Positions 41,906 through 50,415 of a DNA stretch of 64,000 bases are shown here, piece by piece. Position 1 is the stretch's first letter. Each line of letters begins with the position of its first letter. The stretch spans positions 5,084,001 to 5,148,000 of the forward strand of contig NZ_CP092423.2 of NCBI RefSeq assembly GCF_022374895.2, given 5' to 3'. The notes beneath the pieces are model-generated. The model ran no database searches. It was not told the origin of the DNA and saw only the letters and a program-made list of their open reading frames with translations. The translations under genes were made by a program, and so were the position numbers. Origin of the DNA: Mycobacterium lentiflavum. Lineage in GTDB: Bacteria; Actinomycetota; Actinomycetes; Mycobacteriales; Mycobacteriaceae.

Positions 41906-41951
41906 GCGCGGACCCGTTTAAGTCAAGCGCTTGATTTAAACGGGTCCGCGC
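41906..41951. promoter_or_regulatory. 46-bp near-perfect palindrome, TetR operator
   Basis: The two 23-base arms pair at all but one position around the centre AAGC/GCTT (41925-41932). The core TTTAAGTCAAGC-GCTTGATTTAAA (41917-41940) is shared with the second site at 42868. The outer arms (GCGCGGACCCG and its complement) extend the dyad far beyond a usual TetR site. It sits directly before the TetR start. Confidence 0.75.
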
Positions 41952-42031
41952 CTTCACCGGGGCCTTCAGCGTCACGCTGCGGTCATGCTGGGCACCGAAC
42001 GTGACCGCATTGTCGCGCTCGAGCCGGGACC

Positions 42032-42841
42032 TCATCCCTCGCGCCTCTTCGACGGGATCACCTTGCCGGCCGAGGTGCCCCCATCGACCGGCAGCACCGT
42101 TCCGGTGACATAGAGCGAGCGGTCGCCCGCGAAGTACAGTGCGGCCTGGGCGACGTCGTCGGTCGTTCCCTCACGCTTGAGCGGCCGGTCGTCTCGCATC
42201 CCCTGACGAATCCGCGCCTCGAACTGGGCCAGCTCCTCCGGGTCCATCCCGGCCGCCGACTTCCCCAGGATCGGTGTGGGAATGCTGCCCGGCGCGATCG
42301 CGTTGACCCGAATCTCGTAGCGCGCGAGCTCAATTGCCGCGGACTTGGTGAACTGGATGACTGCGGCTTTGGACGCGCGGTAGATCATCACCCCACCACC
42401 GGCCTGAATCCCGCCGATCGAGGTGAGGTTGATGATCGATCCGCCGCCGCTTTCGGCCATGTGCCGCGCGGCATCTCGGGTACCGGCCATCACACCGAGG
42501 ACGTTGACCCCCATGATCCGGTGGAAGTCCGACAGGTCGTCGTCGAGCAATCGCCGCAAGGGGCTGGACACCGCCGCGTTGTTCACCATGACGTGCAGCC
42601 CGCCGAATTTCTCGACGGTGGTCGCGACCAGCGCCTGCACCTGTTCGGGATCCGAGACGTCGGTCCGGCTGAATAGCACGTCGGCGCCCAGCGTGTCGGC
42701 CAGTTGCTGGCCCATCTCGGCCTCGACATCGGCGATGACCACGCGCGCGCCCTCGGCCACGAACCGCTCCACAATGCCGCGACCGATGCCCGACGCCCCG
42801 CCGGTGACGATAGCGACCTTGCCATCCAATTCGTTAGCCAC
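42032..42841 (-). CDS. Short-chain dehydrogenase/reductase
   Basis: 269 residues, GTG with AAGGAG six bases upstream on the minus strand is not seen, but the start is the only one before the cofactor motif. TGGASGIGRGI, NNAAVS, Ser in LTSIGGI and the Y-x3-K motif in IYRASKAAV are all present. Asp in VVIADVE favours NAD. The C-terminus ends in a short basic tail. It lies upstream of the TetR gene, and its promoter carries the second copy of the TetR operator core. The function is oxidation or reduction of an unknown alcohol/ketone. Confidence 0.9.
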   Translation of the reverse strand: MANELDGKVAIVTGGASGIGRGIVERFVAEGARVVIADVEAEMGQQLADTLGADVLFSRTDVSDPEQVQALVATTVEKFGGLHVMVNNAAVSSPLRRLLDDDLSDFHRIMGVNVLGVMAGTRDAARHMAESGGGSIINLTSIGGIQAGGGVMIYRASKAAVIQFTKSAAIELARYEIRVNAIAPGSIPTPILGKSAAGMDPEELAQFEARIRQGMRDDRPLKREGTTDDVAQAALYFAGDRSLYVTGTVLPVDGGTSAGKVIPSKRREG

Positions 42842-42867
42842 AAGGAGAGTTAATCGGCGCCGACGGC

Positions 42868-42891
42868 TTTAAGTCAAGCAGTTGATTTAAG
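42868..42891. promoter_or_regulatory. Second copy of the TetR operator core
   Basis: TTTAAGTCAAGC-AGTTGATTTAAG is identical to the core at 41917-41940 at 21 of 24 positions. It lies 26 bp upstream of the SDR start, so the TetR protein encoded at 41226 probably controls the SDR too. Confidence 0.7.
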
Positions 42892-42991
42892 ATACCGAGC
42901 GTTGCGGGCAATCAGCAAACTTTTGGCATCGCTGGCTGCTGGCTAGTGTTTGGCGGATGAGCGAGCCGATGACCATCGGAGTGTGGCGTCG

Positions 42992-43876
42992 ATGAATCCC
43001 GATACCTTCTGCACCTCCGACCAATGGAGCATGATCGCGTCGGCGGCCTCGACGTCACAGCTCGCCGGCGTGCTCGGCGGATTCCTGATCACCGCAATCG
43101 CCTTGCTGTTCGACCGCAGCAGCCGCGAAGGCGTGCACACCCTGGCGCTGTTCGCGTCGGCGGTGCTGATCCTGATGCTCGACAGCTTTCTGTTCAGTCT
43201 GATCAGCGGTGCTCACCCGCCGGACAACGGTGACCGGCAGGGCATCTGCGCCATCGCCTGGACGCAGGGCAATCTGGCGACCGGCATGCTCGCGGCGGGC
43301 ACCACCGGACTGTTCGCCGGACTGGGCTGGATGCTGGCCAGCCACGCGGTGAACAAGGTGCCCGCCGACGATCCTGCGGACATCCGCGCCTACTGTTTCC
43401 TCGCCGACCTCGGCGGGTGGCTGACCTTCGGCGCCGCGATGGCGACGACGTTGATCATGAGCGAGACAAGCATCGACTACCTGCATTTCGTGCTGGGCCA
43501 CCCACCAGCACTTTGGCTGACGGGGACGATCGTGACGTTCTGCGCGTTGGTCGTCTTGCTGGATTTCGCGGTGGTCTATCTCCGCACGAAGGCACTCAAC
43601 CGCTCGCTGGCCAACACCGCCGAGCCAACCCAGTTGGCGTTGCGGTCGATCAAGGTCGCCACGGTGGGAACGCTTTTCCTCGCGGTCGCCGGTTCATGGC
43701 TCGCCGTCAGCCTGGCACGCCTTCCGATCGGCTGGCTGACGACCCCCAACCACGCGTTCGTCATATTCGTGTTCGTCCTCGCGCTGATCGTGCCGACGAT
43801 CATTTCCACCGCGGCCTGCTATTCGGTCGCGAGCACCGACGACAGACCCGGCTGGCGCATCGCCCGCGGCCGGTAG
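42992..43876 (+). CDS. Polytopic membrane protein of unknown function
   Basis: 294 residues from ATG 42992, CGGAG about ten bases upstream. Six to seven hydrophobic segments are seen, for example LAGVLGGFLITAIALLF, LALFASAVLILMLDSFLF, WLTGTIVTFCALVVLLDF and FVIFVFVLALIVPTIIS. A Cys in the second external loop (QGICAIAW) and one near the start are the only marked residues. No transporter signature is evident. It is divergent from the SDR gene, with the operator copy at 42868 between them, so it may be co-regulated. Confidence 0.75.
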   Translation: MNPDTFCTSDQWSMIASAASTSQLAGVLGGFLITAIALLFDRSSREGVHTLALFASAVLILMLDSFLFSLISGAHPPDNGDRQGICAIAWTQGNLATGMLAAGTTGLFAGLGWMLASHAVNKVPADDPADIRAYCFLADLGGWLTFGAAMATTLIMSETSIDYLHFVLGHPPALWLTGTIVTFCALVVLLDFAVVYLRTKALNRSLANTAEPTQLALRSIKVATVGTLFLAVAGSWLAVSLARLPIGWLTTPNHAFVIFVFVLALIVPTIISTAACYSVASTDDRPGWRIARGR

Positions 43877-43940
43877 GGGGTTCCGGGCGGGCAGCCCACC
43901 AGTCATGCTGAGTGCGGCAGTTCATCGGGAGGGCGTACTC

Positions 43941-44699
43941 ATGAAGGTTCTGGTCGTAGGTGGCAGCGGGCTGATCGGATCGCAGGTTGTCGCGATGCTC
44001 ACCGAACTGGGCCACGAAGCCGTCCCGGCCTCGCCGCGCTCGGGTGTCAATGCCATCACGGGCGAAGGTGTCGCCGAGGCGGTCGCCGGGGTCCACACGG
44101 TCGTGGACGTGTCCAATTCCCCGTCCTGGGCCGACGACGACGTGCTGGCGTTCTTCACCACCTCCACCCGCAACCTCCTTGAGGCCGAGCGGGCCGCCGG
44201 AGTGCAGCACCACGTCGCGCTCTCGATCGTGGGCGCCGACCGGCTGCCCGACAGTGGCTACCTGCGGGCCAAGGTCGCGCAGGAGAAAGTGATCGAGGAG
44301 TCGGGATTCCCCAACACGATCGTGCGGGCGACGCAATTCTTCGAATTCGTTGGCGGCATTGCGGATTCGCTGGCCGACGGCGACACGATTCGTGCGCCGC
44401 ACGCAGCGTTCCAGCCCATCGCCTCCGCGGACGTCGCCTCCGCCGTCACCCGCGCGGCGATCGACGATCCGGCCGGGCTGATCAACATCGCCGGCCCCGA
44501 CAAGCGAGGAATGGACGACTTCATTCGGACCTGGTTTGCCGCAACCGGCGATGCCCGTGAGGTGGTGACCGACCCGCAGGCTCGCTACTACGGTGCGCTG
44601 CTCGACGATCGCGGCATCGTCCCCATCGACGGGGAGCAAGTCACCATCTACCCCACCGGGTTCAGCGACTGGGCCGCTTCCCGGCAGCAATCCGGCTGA
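43941..44699 (+). CDS. NmrA/atypical SDR family NAD(P)-binding protein
   Basis: 252 residues from ATG 43941 with CGGGAGGG upstream. The Rossmann motif VVGGSGLIGSQVV is at the N-terminus. The middle YLRAKVAQEKVIEESGFPNTIVRATQFFEF is the signature of NmrA-like/TMR-type atypical SDRs, in which the Tyr-Lys pair is not in YxxxK form. Members act as quinone or NAD(P)-sensing reductases. No close partner is evident; it precedes mmcO on the same strand. Confidence 0.87.
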   Translation: MKVLVVGGSGLIGSQVVAMLTELGHEAVPASPRSGVNAITGEGVAEAVAGVHTVVDVSNSPSWADDDVLAFFTTSTRNLLEAERAAGVQHHVALSIVGADRLPDSGYLRAKVAQEKVIEESGFPNTIVRATQFFEFVGGIADSLADGDTIRAPHAAFQPIASADVASAVTRAAIDDPAGLINIAGPDKRGMDDFIRTWFAATGDAREVVTDPQARYYGALLDDRGIVPIDGEQVTIYPTGFSDWAASRQQSG

Positions 44700-44798
44700 T
44701 AGCGGCCGAAAATTCGTCGGCAATGGTTGCGTTCTGGCTAACTCCCTAGCACGGTATAACTCGCCGGGCCCGTACCGACCGACGACAAGGAGCGATCA

Positions 44799-46433
44799 AT
44801 GCCGCTGCAGCCCACCAGTGGGGTTACCTTCGACGGGGCGCGGCTGACCCGGCGCGGCTTCATGGCGGCCGGCATCGCGAGTGGATTGACGCTGGCGGCC
44901 TGCGGTCATTCCACGTCCCAGGGCCTCAGCAGTGCCGACAAGATGGCGGCCGCGATCGCTGCCGCCGAGGCGGCGCGGCCGCACAGCGGGCGCACGGTGA
45001 ACGTCGGCCTGACACCGCAGCTGACCCAGGTCGATTTGGGCGGACCGGTCGTGCGGACGCTAGCCTTCGGCGACACGATCCCTGGCCCGCTGATCCGGGC
45101 CAGGGTCGGCGACGAACTCGTGGTCAAGGTCTCGAACAAACTCGACCACGTGACATCGGTGCATTGGCACGGTATCGCGTTGCGCAACAACATGGATGGA
45201 GCGGAGCCGGCCACCCCGAACATCGAAGCCGGCCAGGAATTCACCTACCAGTTCTCCGTACCGAACTCGGGCACCTACTGGGCACATCCGCACACCGGCC
45301 TGGACGAAGACACCGGGTTGTACCTGCCGGTCATCATCGATGACCCCTCCGAGAGCAACTACGACGTCGAATGGGTTGTCGTCCTTGACGACTGGACCGA
45401 TGGCGTGGGAAAGAGCCCGCAACAGCTCTACGAGGAACTCACGAACCCGAACAAACCCAGCATGTCCAACATACCGGCCGCACCCTCGACTACCCCGACC
45501 ACCTCGACCACCTCGACCAGCCCGACCACCTCGACCAGCGAAACCACTTCGACGAGCCCGACCACGTCAACCAGCCCGACCACGTCGGCGGCGGCAATGC
45601 CGAATGCCCGGGTCGGAAACAGCGACCTGCTTGGCGGCGACGCCGGAGACATCGCCTATCCCTACTATTTGATCAACGGGCGAATTCCCGCGGCTCCCAC
45701 CACCTTCAATGCCAAGCCGGGCCAACGGATCCGGATCCGCTTCATCAACACCGGCTCCGACACCACCTTCCGTGTCGCGCTGGCCGGCCACCCCATGACG
45801 GTCACCCACACCGACGGTTACGCCGTCGTGCCCAGACAGGTCGACGCCCTGCTGATCGGGATGGCCGAACGATACGACGTCATCGTGACCGCCGCCGACG
45901 GAGTGTTCCCACTGGTCGCAATGGCCGAGGGCAAGGGCGCGCTGGCGCGGGCGCTGCTGTCCACCGGCAAGGGCAGCCCGCCCGATCCGCAGTTCCAACC
46001 GGCCGAACTCAACCGGCGCGTAGGAACCATCGAGATGTTCACCGCCGCAACGCCGGTCATGCTGGGCCGGCCCGAACCGGGACAAAACCTTCCCGTCGTT
46101 CTGGGCGGCAACATGGTCCAGTACGACTGGACGATCAACGGCGAACCCTACAGCAAGACCAATCCGCTGCACGTTCAGCAGGGCCAGCGCCCCACCATCA
46201 CGTTCGACAACACCACCATGATGTATCATCCAATTCACTTGCACGGGCACACATTCCAGTTGATCAACCCCGACGGGTCGCTGGGCGCCCGCAAGGACAC
46301 CGTGATGGTGCTGCCCAAGCAGAAGATCCTGGCCGTTCTGGTGGCCGACAATCCCGGCGTGTGGCAGCTGCACTGCCACAACACCTATCACCAGGTCGCC
46401 GGGATGATGACCCGGCTGGAATACGTCTTCTAA
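44799..46433 (+). CDS. mmcO: Multicopper oxidase, Tat-exported lipoprotein
   Basis: 544 residues, ATG after AAGGAG. The N-terminus has a Tat motif LTRRGFMAAG and a lipobox LAAC (Cys35). Copper ligands are seen in order: HWHG, WAHPHTG, HPIHLHGHTFQ and HCHNTYHQVAGMM. The protein follows M. tuberculosis MmcO (Rv0846c, about 504 residues) closely as I remember it, including SVHWHGIALRN and GDIAYPYYLINGRIP. MmcO oxidises Cu(I) at the cell surface and protects against copper. A Ser/Thr/Pro-rich insert (about residues 229-265) is extra. In M. tuberculosis the neighbours are a kinase and NarL; here they lie 11.6 kb away. Confidence 0.93.
   Translation: MPLQPTSGVTFDGARLTRRGFMAAGIASGLTLAACGHSTSQGLSSADKMAAAIAAAEAARPHSGRTVNVGLTPQLTQVDLGGPVVRTLAFGDTIPGPLIRARVGDELVVKVSNKLDHVTSVHWHGIALRNNMDGAEPATPNIEAGQEFTYQFSVPNSGTYWAHPHTGLDEDTGLYLPVIIDDPSESNYDVEWVVVLDDWTDGVGKSPQQLYEELTNPNKPSMSNIPAAPSTTPTTSTTSTSPTTSTSETTSTSPTTSTSPTTSAAAMPNARVGNSDLLGGDAGDIAYPYYLINGRIPAAPTTFNAKPGQRIRIRFINTGSDTTFRVALAGHPMTVTHTDGYAVVPRQVDALLIGMAERYDVIVTAADGVFPLVAMAEGKGALARALLSTGKGSPPDPQFQPAELNRRVGTIEMFTAATPVMLGRPEPGQNLPVVLGGNMVQYDWTINGEPYSKTNPLHVQQGQRPTITFDNTTMMYHPIHLHGHTFQLINPDGSLGARKDTVMVLPKQKILAVLVADNPGVWQLHCHNTYHQVAGMMTRLEYVF
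45484..45593 (+). repeat. mmcO: Low-complexity Ser/Thr/Pro codon repeat inside mmcO
   Basis: Repeated short units of accacctcgacc/agcccgacc type encode a linker of alternating TST, SPT and ETT steps. The unit is absent from the M. tuberculosis protein as I recall it and looks like slippage expansion between cupredoxin domains. Confidence 0.8.
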
Positions 46434-47251
46434 GAGGCCAGGAACTCCAGCAGCAATTCGTTGACCGTTGCCGGCTGCTCGATCTGCGGGCAGTGGCCGG
46501 CGCCGTCGACCACCGTCGAGCGCGCCCCGTCGATCTGCTCGGCGATCTCGGCGGCCCAACCTCGCGGCAACAGCTTGTCCTCGCCCCCTTCGACCACCAG
46601 CGTCGGCACGCCGATGCGCTCGTAGGCTCGCCTGGTCGACGGGGTCGGGGGCCGCGACGAACCCGGGCGGCGGAATCGGGCCGCGGCCACCGCTTCCCAC
46701 GCCCCCGGCGCGGTGCTCGATTCGTAGCGGCGGCTCACGTATTCCTCGTCGGCCGGATAGCCGGGATCGTGAAACAGGGCTTCGACGATTTGGCGCATCG
46801 CCTCTCGACTCGCGTCGTAATCCTGTAGCGCCTCAAAGTGCTTGTTCTGCTGGATTTCTCCGCCACCGCAGATGATCGTCAGGCTACGGACCGGCAGCCG
46901 CGGCGCCTCGGACGTGGTGTCGTTGAGCAGGTTGATCGCGCCCATCGAGTTGCCGACGAAATGCGCCGAGTCGATGCCGAGGAGCTCGCAGAAGCGGGCC
47001 ACATGCCGTATCCGCATCCCCCGGCCGTCCACGAAGTCGATCACCTTCGCCGAGTTTCCATACCCCAGCATGTCCGGGGCCAGCACCCGGTAGTGCGCGG
47101 CGAGCGCGGAAACGTTGCGTTCCCAGCCGAGTTCGGCGCTGGCGCCGAACTCGCCGCCGTGCAGCAACACCACCGGATCGCCTTCGCCGGCCTCCAGGTA
47201 ACCGGTGGCAAGGCCGTCGACCAGCATGGTCTTACGCGCGAAGTCCATCAC
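46430..47251 (-). CDS. Alpha/beta hydrolase (meta-cleavage product hydrolase-like)
   Basis: 273 residues from GTG 47251 (or ATG 47248), overlapping the cyclase stop. LLHGGEFG oxyanion segment, GNSMG nucleophile elbow and a late GAGHCPQIEQP His are all present; acid candidate in EGGEDKLLP. The pattern is that of the C-C hydrolases of meta-cleavage pathways (MhpC/HsaD/BphD group). It is the last gene of the mhp-like operon, and its stop overlaps the stop of mmcO. A second hydrolase of this type opens the operon (54726), so two different fission products, or two steps, are likely. Confidence 0.88.
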   Translation of the reverse strand: MMDFARKTMLVDGLATGYLEAGEGDPVVLLHGGEFGASAELGWERNVSALAAHYRVLAPDMLGYGNSAKVIDFVDGRGMRIRHVARFCELLGIDSAHFVGNSMGAINLLNDTTSEAPRLPVRSLTIICGGGEIQQNKHFEALQDYDASREAMRQIVEALFHDPGYPADEEYVSRRYESSTAPGAWEAVAAARFRRPGSSRPPTPSTRRAYERIGVPTLVVEGGEDKLLPRGWAAEIAEQIDGARSTVVDGAGHCPQIEQPATVNELLLEFLAS

Positions 47252-48246
47252 TTGATCGCAATCGGGTTGACGGGAGAGCCGACCGCACCGACCACCCGCA
47301 GCGGCGGGGCGACGAGCTGGAACTCGTAGACGCCGTCGGCGGCGCAGTCTTCGGCCAGCGCGGTGAGATCCCAGTATTCGCCGAAGATCATGCCCATGTC
47401 GCGCAGGCAGAGCAGATGCAGGGGGAAGGTGACACCGTCGACTCCAGACACCAGGTCTTCGACCTGAAGGTTATCGGCGGCCACCGCCGCGATCTCGTGA
47501 TCATGCAGCCACTGGGCACATCGCCAGTCCAGGCCGGAATAGCCTTCGGTCTTGTTCCCGGTCATCAAAAACCTTGTCCACCAGCCGGTCCGGATCAGCA
47601 CGATGTCGCCCCGCCCGATGGTCACGCCCTGGGCGCGGACCACGTCGTCGAGTTCTTCCGGCGAGATCGGGTTTCCGGCCTCGAGGAACACCTCGGCACC
47701 GCGATGGCGGACCAAGTCCAGCAGCACACCGCGCGACGTGATGCCCTTGACGTCAACCTTGTCGATGCCGCAGTGGTAGGCGCCCAGGCTGGTCACCGAA
47801 TCCGCCGCGAAGCCGTTGTACAGGTGATCGTCGTAGTAGACGTGGGACAGCGCATCCCACTGGCTTGCGGCCTGCAACGGCATGATGATGATGTCATCGT
47901 TGAAGCGGAACGGATTGTCGGCCGTCATGTAGCAGCTGAGCTGCTGAGCCACCGGGTTACGCGGCCAGCTCGGCCCATACTTGGCCAGCGTATTCACATC
48001 ACCGCCGTCGACGGTCATGATGTGCACCGGGTTGTGCCGAAACTCGAAGGCGCCCTGCGGACCGGAGGCGCCGAAGTCGACGCCGAGCGCAAACACCTTG
48101 CCATGCTTGACTAGACCGGCGGCCTGCGCGACCTTGTCCGCGGTGATGAAGTTCAGCGTGCCGAGTTCGTCGGCGTCCCCCCAACGTCCCCAATTGGAGA
48201 CGTCCCGGGCGACCCGCCGGAAGTCAGTCAAGTCGGCTCGGCTCAT
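47248..48246 (-). CDS. Cyclase family protein (kynurenine formamidase-like)
   Basis: 332 residues. The metal-site segment is WDALSHVYYDDH, a variant of the HxGTHxD motif of the cyclase/formamidase family, with later AYHCGIDKVDVKGITSRGVLLDL and GDIVLIRTGWW. Members hydrolyse amides, lactones or ring enol esters with a divalent metal. The upstream SDR gene overlaps its start by 23 nt. In the mhp-like operon it may open a lactone or hydrolyse a cyclic intermediate after ring reduction. Confidence 0.88.
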   Translation of the reverse strand: MSRADLTDFRRVARDVSNWGRWGDADELGTLNFITADKVAQAAGLVKHGKVFALGVDFGASGPQGAFEFRHNPVHIMTVDGGDVNTLAKYGPSWPRNPVAQQLSCYMTADNPFRFNDDIIIMPLQAASQWDALSHVYYDDHLYNGFAADSVTSLGAYHCGIDKVDVKGITSRGVLLDLVRHRGAEVFLEAGNPISPEELDDVVRAQGVTIGRGDIVLIRTGWWTRFLMTGNKTEGYSGLDWRCAQWLHDHEIAAVAADNLQVEDLVSGVDGVTFPLHLLCLRDMGMIFGEYWDLTALAEDCAADGVYEFQLVAPPLRVVGAVGSPVNPIAIK

Positions 48247-49072
48247 CTAGAGGGGCTCCTTCCTCGAGTTCACGAGCGATCGCCGCACCCACGTTTCCAC
48301 CGTCGACCCAGATGATCTGTCCCGTGATGTAGCTGGCTGCACCACTATTCAAGAAGAGCAGCACCGCTGCCTGCTCGGCGGGGTCGGAAACGCGCCCCAG
48401 CGGCTTGGGAATGTCGTCGAGGAAACCCTGCCCGTATGCCGTCCGCAGCTGATCGAGTATCGGAGTCTCGGTGACCCCGGGGCCGGAGCAGTTGATGCGG
48501 ATGCCTTTGGCGCCCAACGGCGTAGCACTGCGCATTGTGTAGAAGATGATGGCTTCCTTGGACAGTTGGTAACCGTTGCCCACCTCGTCGGGATTCGCGG
48601 CGCACCAGTCGATGCCCTCTTGCATCGTCGCGGTATTCAGCAATGGCGCCACCGCCGCCGCGTGTTCCCGATAGGCGGCGGCCGCGAGCGAGGACACGCT
48701 GACGATCGACGATCCCGCGGCCATTCTCGGGACCAAGGCCTCGGTGACCTGGCGGGTGCCCAGGAAGTTGATCGTGGCAACCAGTAACGGGTTGCCGATC
48801 CCGGAGGAGACACCGGCGACGTTGAACAGCGTGTCGATTCGCCCGCCGATGGACGCTACCGCGCCATCGATCGATTCCGGGTCGGCGAGGTCGACCTCAT
48901 GAAACTCGTTGAGCTCGACCGACGGTCGCCGCTTGTCCAGGCCGATGATCTCGGCCCCGAGTTCGGTGAGCTGGCGCACCACATGTTCGCCGATGCCCGA
49001 CGCGCATCCGGTCACCACCGCACGACGGCCTTGATAGCCGAGGTAACGCCACAACCCGTCGATCTCGCCCAC
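48224..49072 (-). CDS. Short-chain dehydrogenase/reductase
   Basis: 282 residues, GTG start. Cofactor motif TGCASGIGEHVV, then NVAGVSS, Ser in VSVSSLAAAA and the Tyr/Lys pair in GNGYQLSKEAI, so the catalytic set is intact. A 40-residue insertion around HAAAVAPLLNTATMQEG lies before the active Tyr; this is seen in 3-alpha-hydroxysteroid dehydrogenase-type SDRs. It overlaps the cyclase gene by 23 nt and follows the LLM gene by 20 bp. The likely role is oxidation of a ring hydroxyl. Confidence 0.9.
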   Translation of the reverse strand: MGEIDGLWRYLGYQGRRAVVTGCASGIGEHVVRQLTELGAEIIGLDKRRPSVELNEFHEVDLADPESIDGAVASIGGRIDTLFNVAGVSSGIGNPLLVATINFLGTRQVTEALVPRMAAGSSIVSVSSLAAAAYREHAAAVAPLLNTATMQEGIDWCAANPDEVGNGYQLSKEAIIFYTMRSATPLGAKGIRINCSGPGVTETPILDQLRTAYGQGFLDDIPKPLGRVSDPAEQAAVLLFLNSGAASYITGQIIWVDGGNVGAAIARELEEGAPLDEPSRLD

Positions 49073-49092
49073 GGCTCGATTATCTTCCGGCG

Positions 49093-50397
49093 CTACTTGT
49101 TTTTCTGTTCTTCCTTCGCGCGCTGAGCCGCCTGCACCCGGCCCTCGTTGATCTCAGCCATGGCCTCGGGAATCTCGCTGGCGGTGAACTTGTCGCGCCC
49201 GGTGGGCAGGCCGCCGAACGCGTAGGTTTCATCGAACAACGGGGCGGTCGACTTGGGCCGCCGCGCCTCGACCTTCTCGATAACCGGTGCCAACCGCTTG
49301 GCCTTGGCCGCCACCGCCTTCTGGTCCCGTTCGATGAACTCGGGCAGTACTTCTTTGCCCATCAGCTCAATGGATTCCATGGTGCCTTCGTGGCTGCGCG
49401 GGTTGAGCAGCAGGATGATCTCGTCGACGCCGCTCTCCTCGTAGCCGCGCAGGAATTCGCGCACGGTGTCCGGAGCTCCGATCGCGCCGCGGCCGGGTCC
49501 GTAGGCCAGCGTCGGGTCCTTTTCGACCTCTTCGAGGTAGCGTTCCCACACTCCGGTGCGGCCCGGGCTGTGCATTCCGGTGAGGTAGTAGTGCATGATC
49601 CCGAACGAGAAGAATCCACCGCCCTGCCCGAGTCGTTGCAGCGCCTCTTCTTCGGTCTTGGCGACCATCATCGACAAGTCGCCGCCGATGGCCAGGATGT
49701 TCGGGTTGATCTGCGGCGTGATGGGCACGCCGTTCTCCTCGAATTCCTTGTAGTAGCCGTTGACCCGGTCGGTCAGCGGCCCGGGTCCCGTGTAGGCGAA
49801 ACTCAGTGCCCCAATGCACTTTTGGGCAGCCATCTGCACACTTGCCGGCCGGGTGCAGGCGACCCAGACCGGCGGGTGCGGCTTTTGCAGCGGTTTGGGG
49901 ATGACGTTGCGAGGCGGCATCTGGATTTGCTCGCCCTTGAAGCCCGTGAACGGCTCTTCGATCATGCATCGGATCGCGACCTCGAGGGACTCCTCCCACT
50001 GCGCGCGCTTGTCGGCGGGGTCGACGTCGAATCCGCCGAGTTCACCGACCGAGGAGCCTTCCCCCGTGCCGAACTCGACCCGCCCGTTGGAGAGCAGGTC
50101 GATGGTGGCGACGCGTTCGGCCACCCGGGCGGGGTGATTGACTGCGGGCAACAGGTGCATGATGCCGAACCCGAGCCGGATGTTCTTGGTTCGCTGGCTG
50201 GCCGCGGCCAGGAAGATCTCCGGCGCGGTGGAGTGGCAGTACTCCTCGAGGAAGTGGTGCTCGGTCAGCCAGACGGTGGAGAACCCCGCCTTGTCGGCGG
50301 CCTCCACCTCGTCCAGGCAGTCCTGCAACAGGACATGTTCGTCATCGGGCGCCCACGGCCGGGGTAGCGCGAACTCATAGAACAGTGAAATTTTCAT
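49093..50397 (-). CDS. LLM-class flavin-dependent oxidoreductase
   Basis: 434 residues with a near-ideal GAGGAGG ribosome site seven bases before the ATG. The luciferase-like TIM barrel is shown by TVWLTEHHFLEEYC, LGFGIMHLLPAVNHPARVAERVATIDLLSNGRVEFGTGEG, and the terminal helix. The substrate could be an alkane, ketone or ring compound with FMNH2 or F420. The C-terminal tail is charged and Gln/Lys-rich. It is located in the mhp-like operon after a KstD-like flavoprotein, so a Baeyer-Villiger-type or hydroxylating step is plausible. Confidence 0.9.
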   Translation of the reverse strand: MKISLFYEFALPRPWAPDDEHVLLQDCLDEVEAADKAGFSTVWLTEHHFLEEYCHSTAPEIFLAAASQRTKNIRLGFGIMHLLPAVNHPARVAERVATIDLLSNGRVEFGTGEGSSVGELGGFDVDPADKRAQWEESLEVAIRCMIEEPFTGFKGEQIQMPPRNVIPKPLQKPHPPVWVACTRPASVQMAAQKCIGALSFAYTGPGPLTDRVNGYYKEFEENGVPITPQINPNILAIGGDLSMMVAKTEEEALQRLGQGGGFFSFGIMHYYLTGMHSPGRTGVWERYLEEVEKDPTLAYGPGRGAIGAPDTVREFLRGYEESGVDEIILLLNPRSHEGTMESIELMGKEVLPEFIERDQKAVAAKAKRLAPVIEKVEARRPKSTAPLFDETYAFGGLPTGRDKFTASEIPEAMAEINEGRVQAAQRAKEEQKNK

Positions 50398-50415
50398 TGT
50401 TACCTCCTCAAGAGA

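Noticed and set aside
41917..41940. KstR2 operator
   Set aside because: The core CAAGCGCTTG resembles the KstR2 box as I recall it, but one flanking position fails and the second copy breaks the CTTG half. A local TetR site explains both copies better.
41892..42035. Extended start of the TetR gene at 42035
   Set aside because: It would put the 46-bp palindrome inside the coding region; the ATG at 41891 gives normal TetR length and places the palindrome as an operator.
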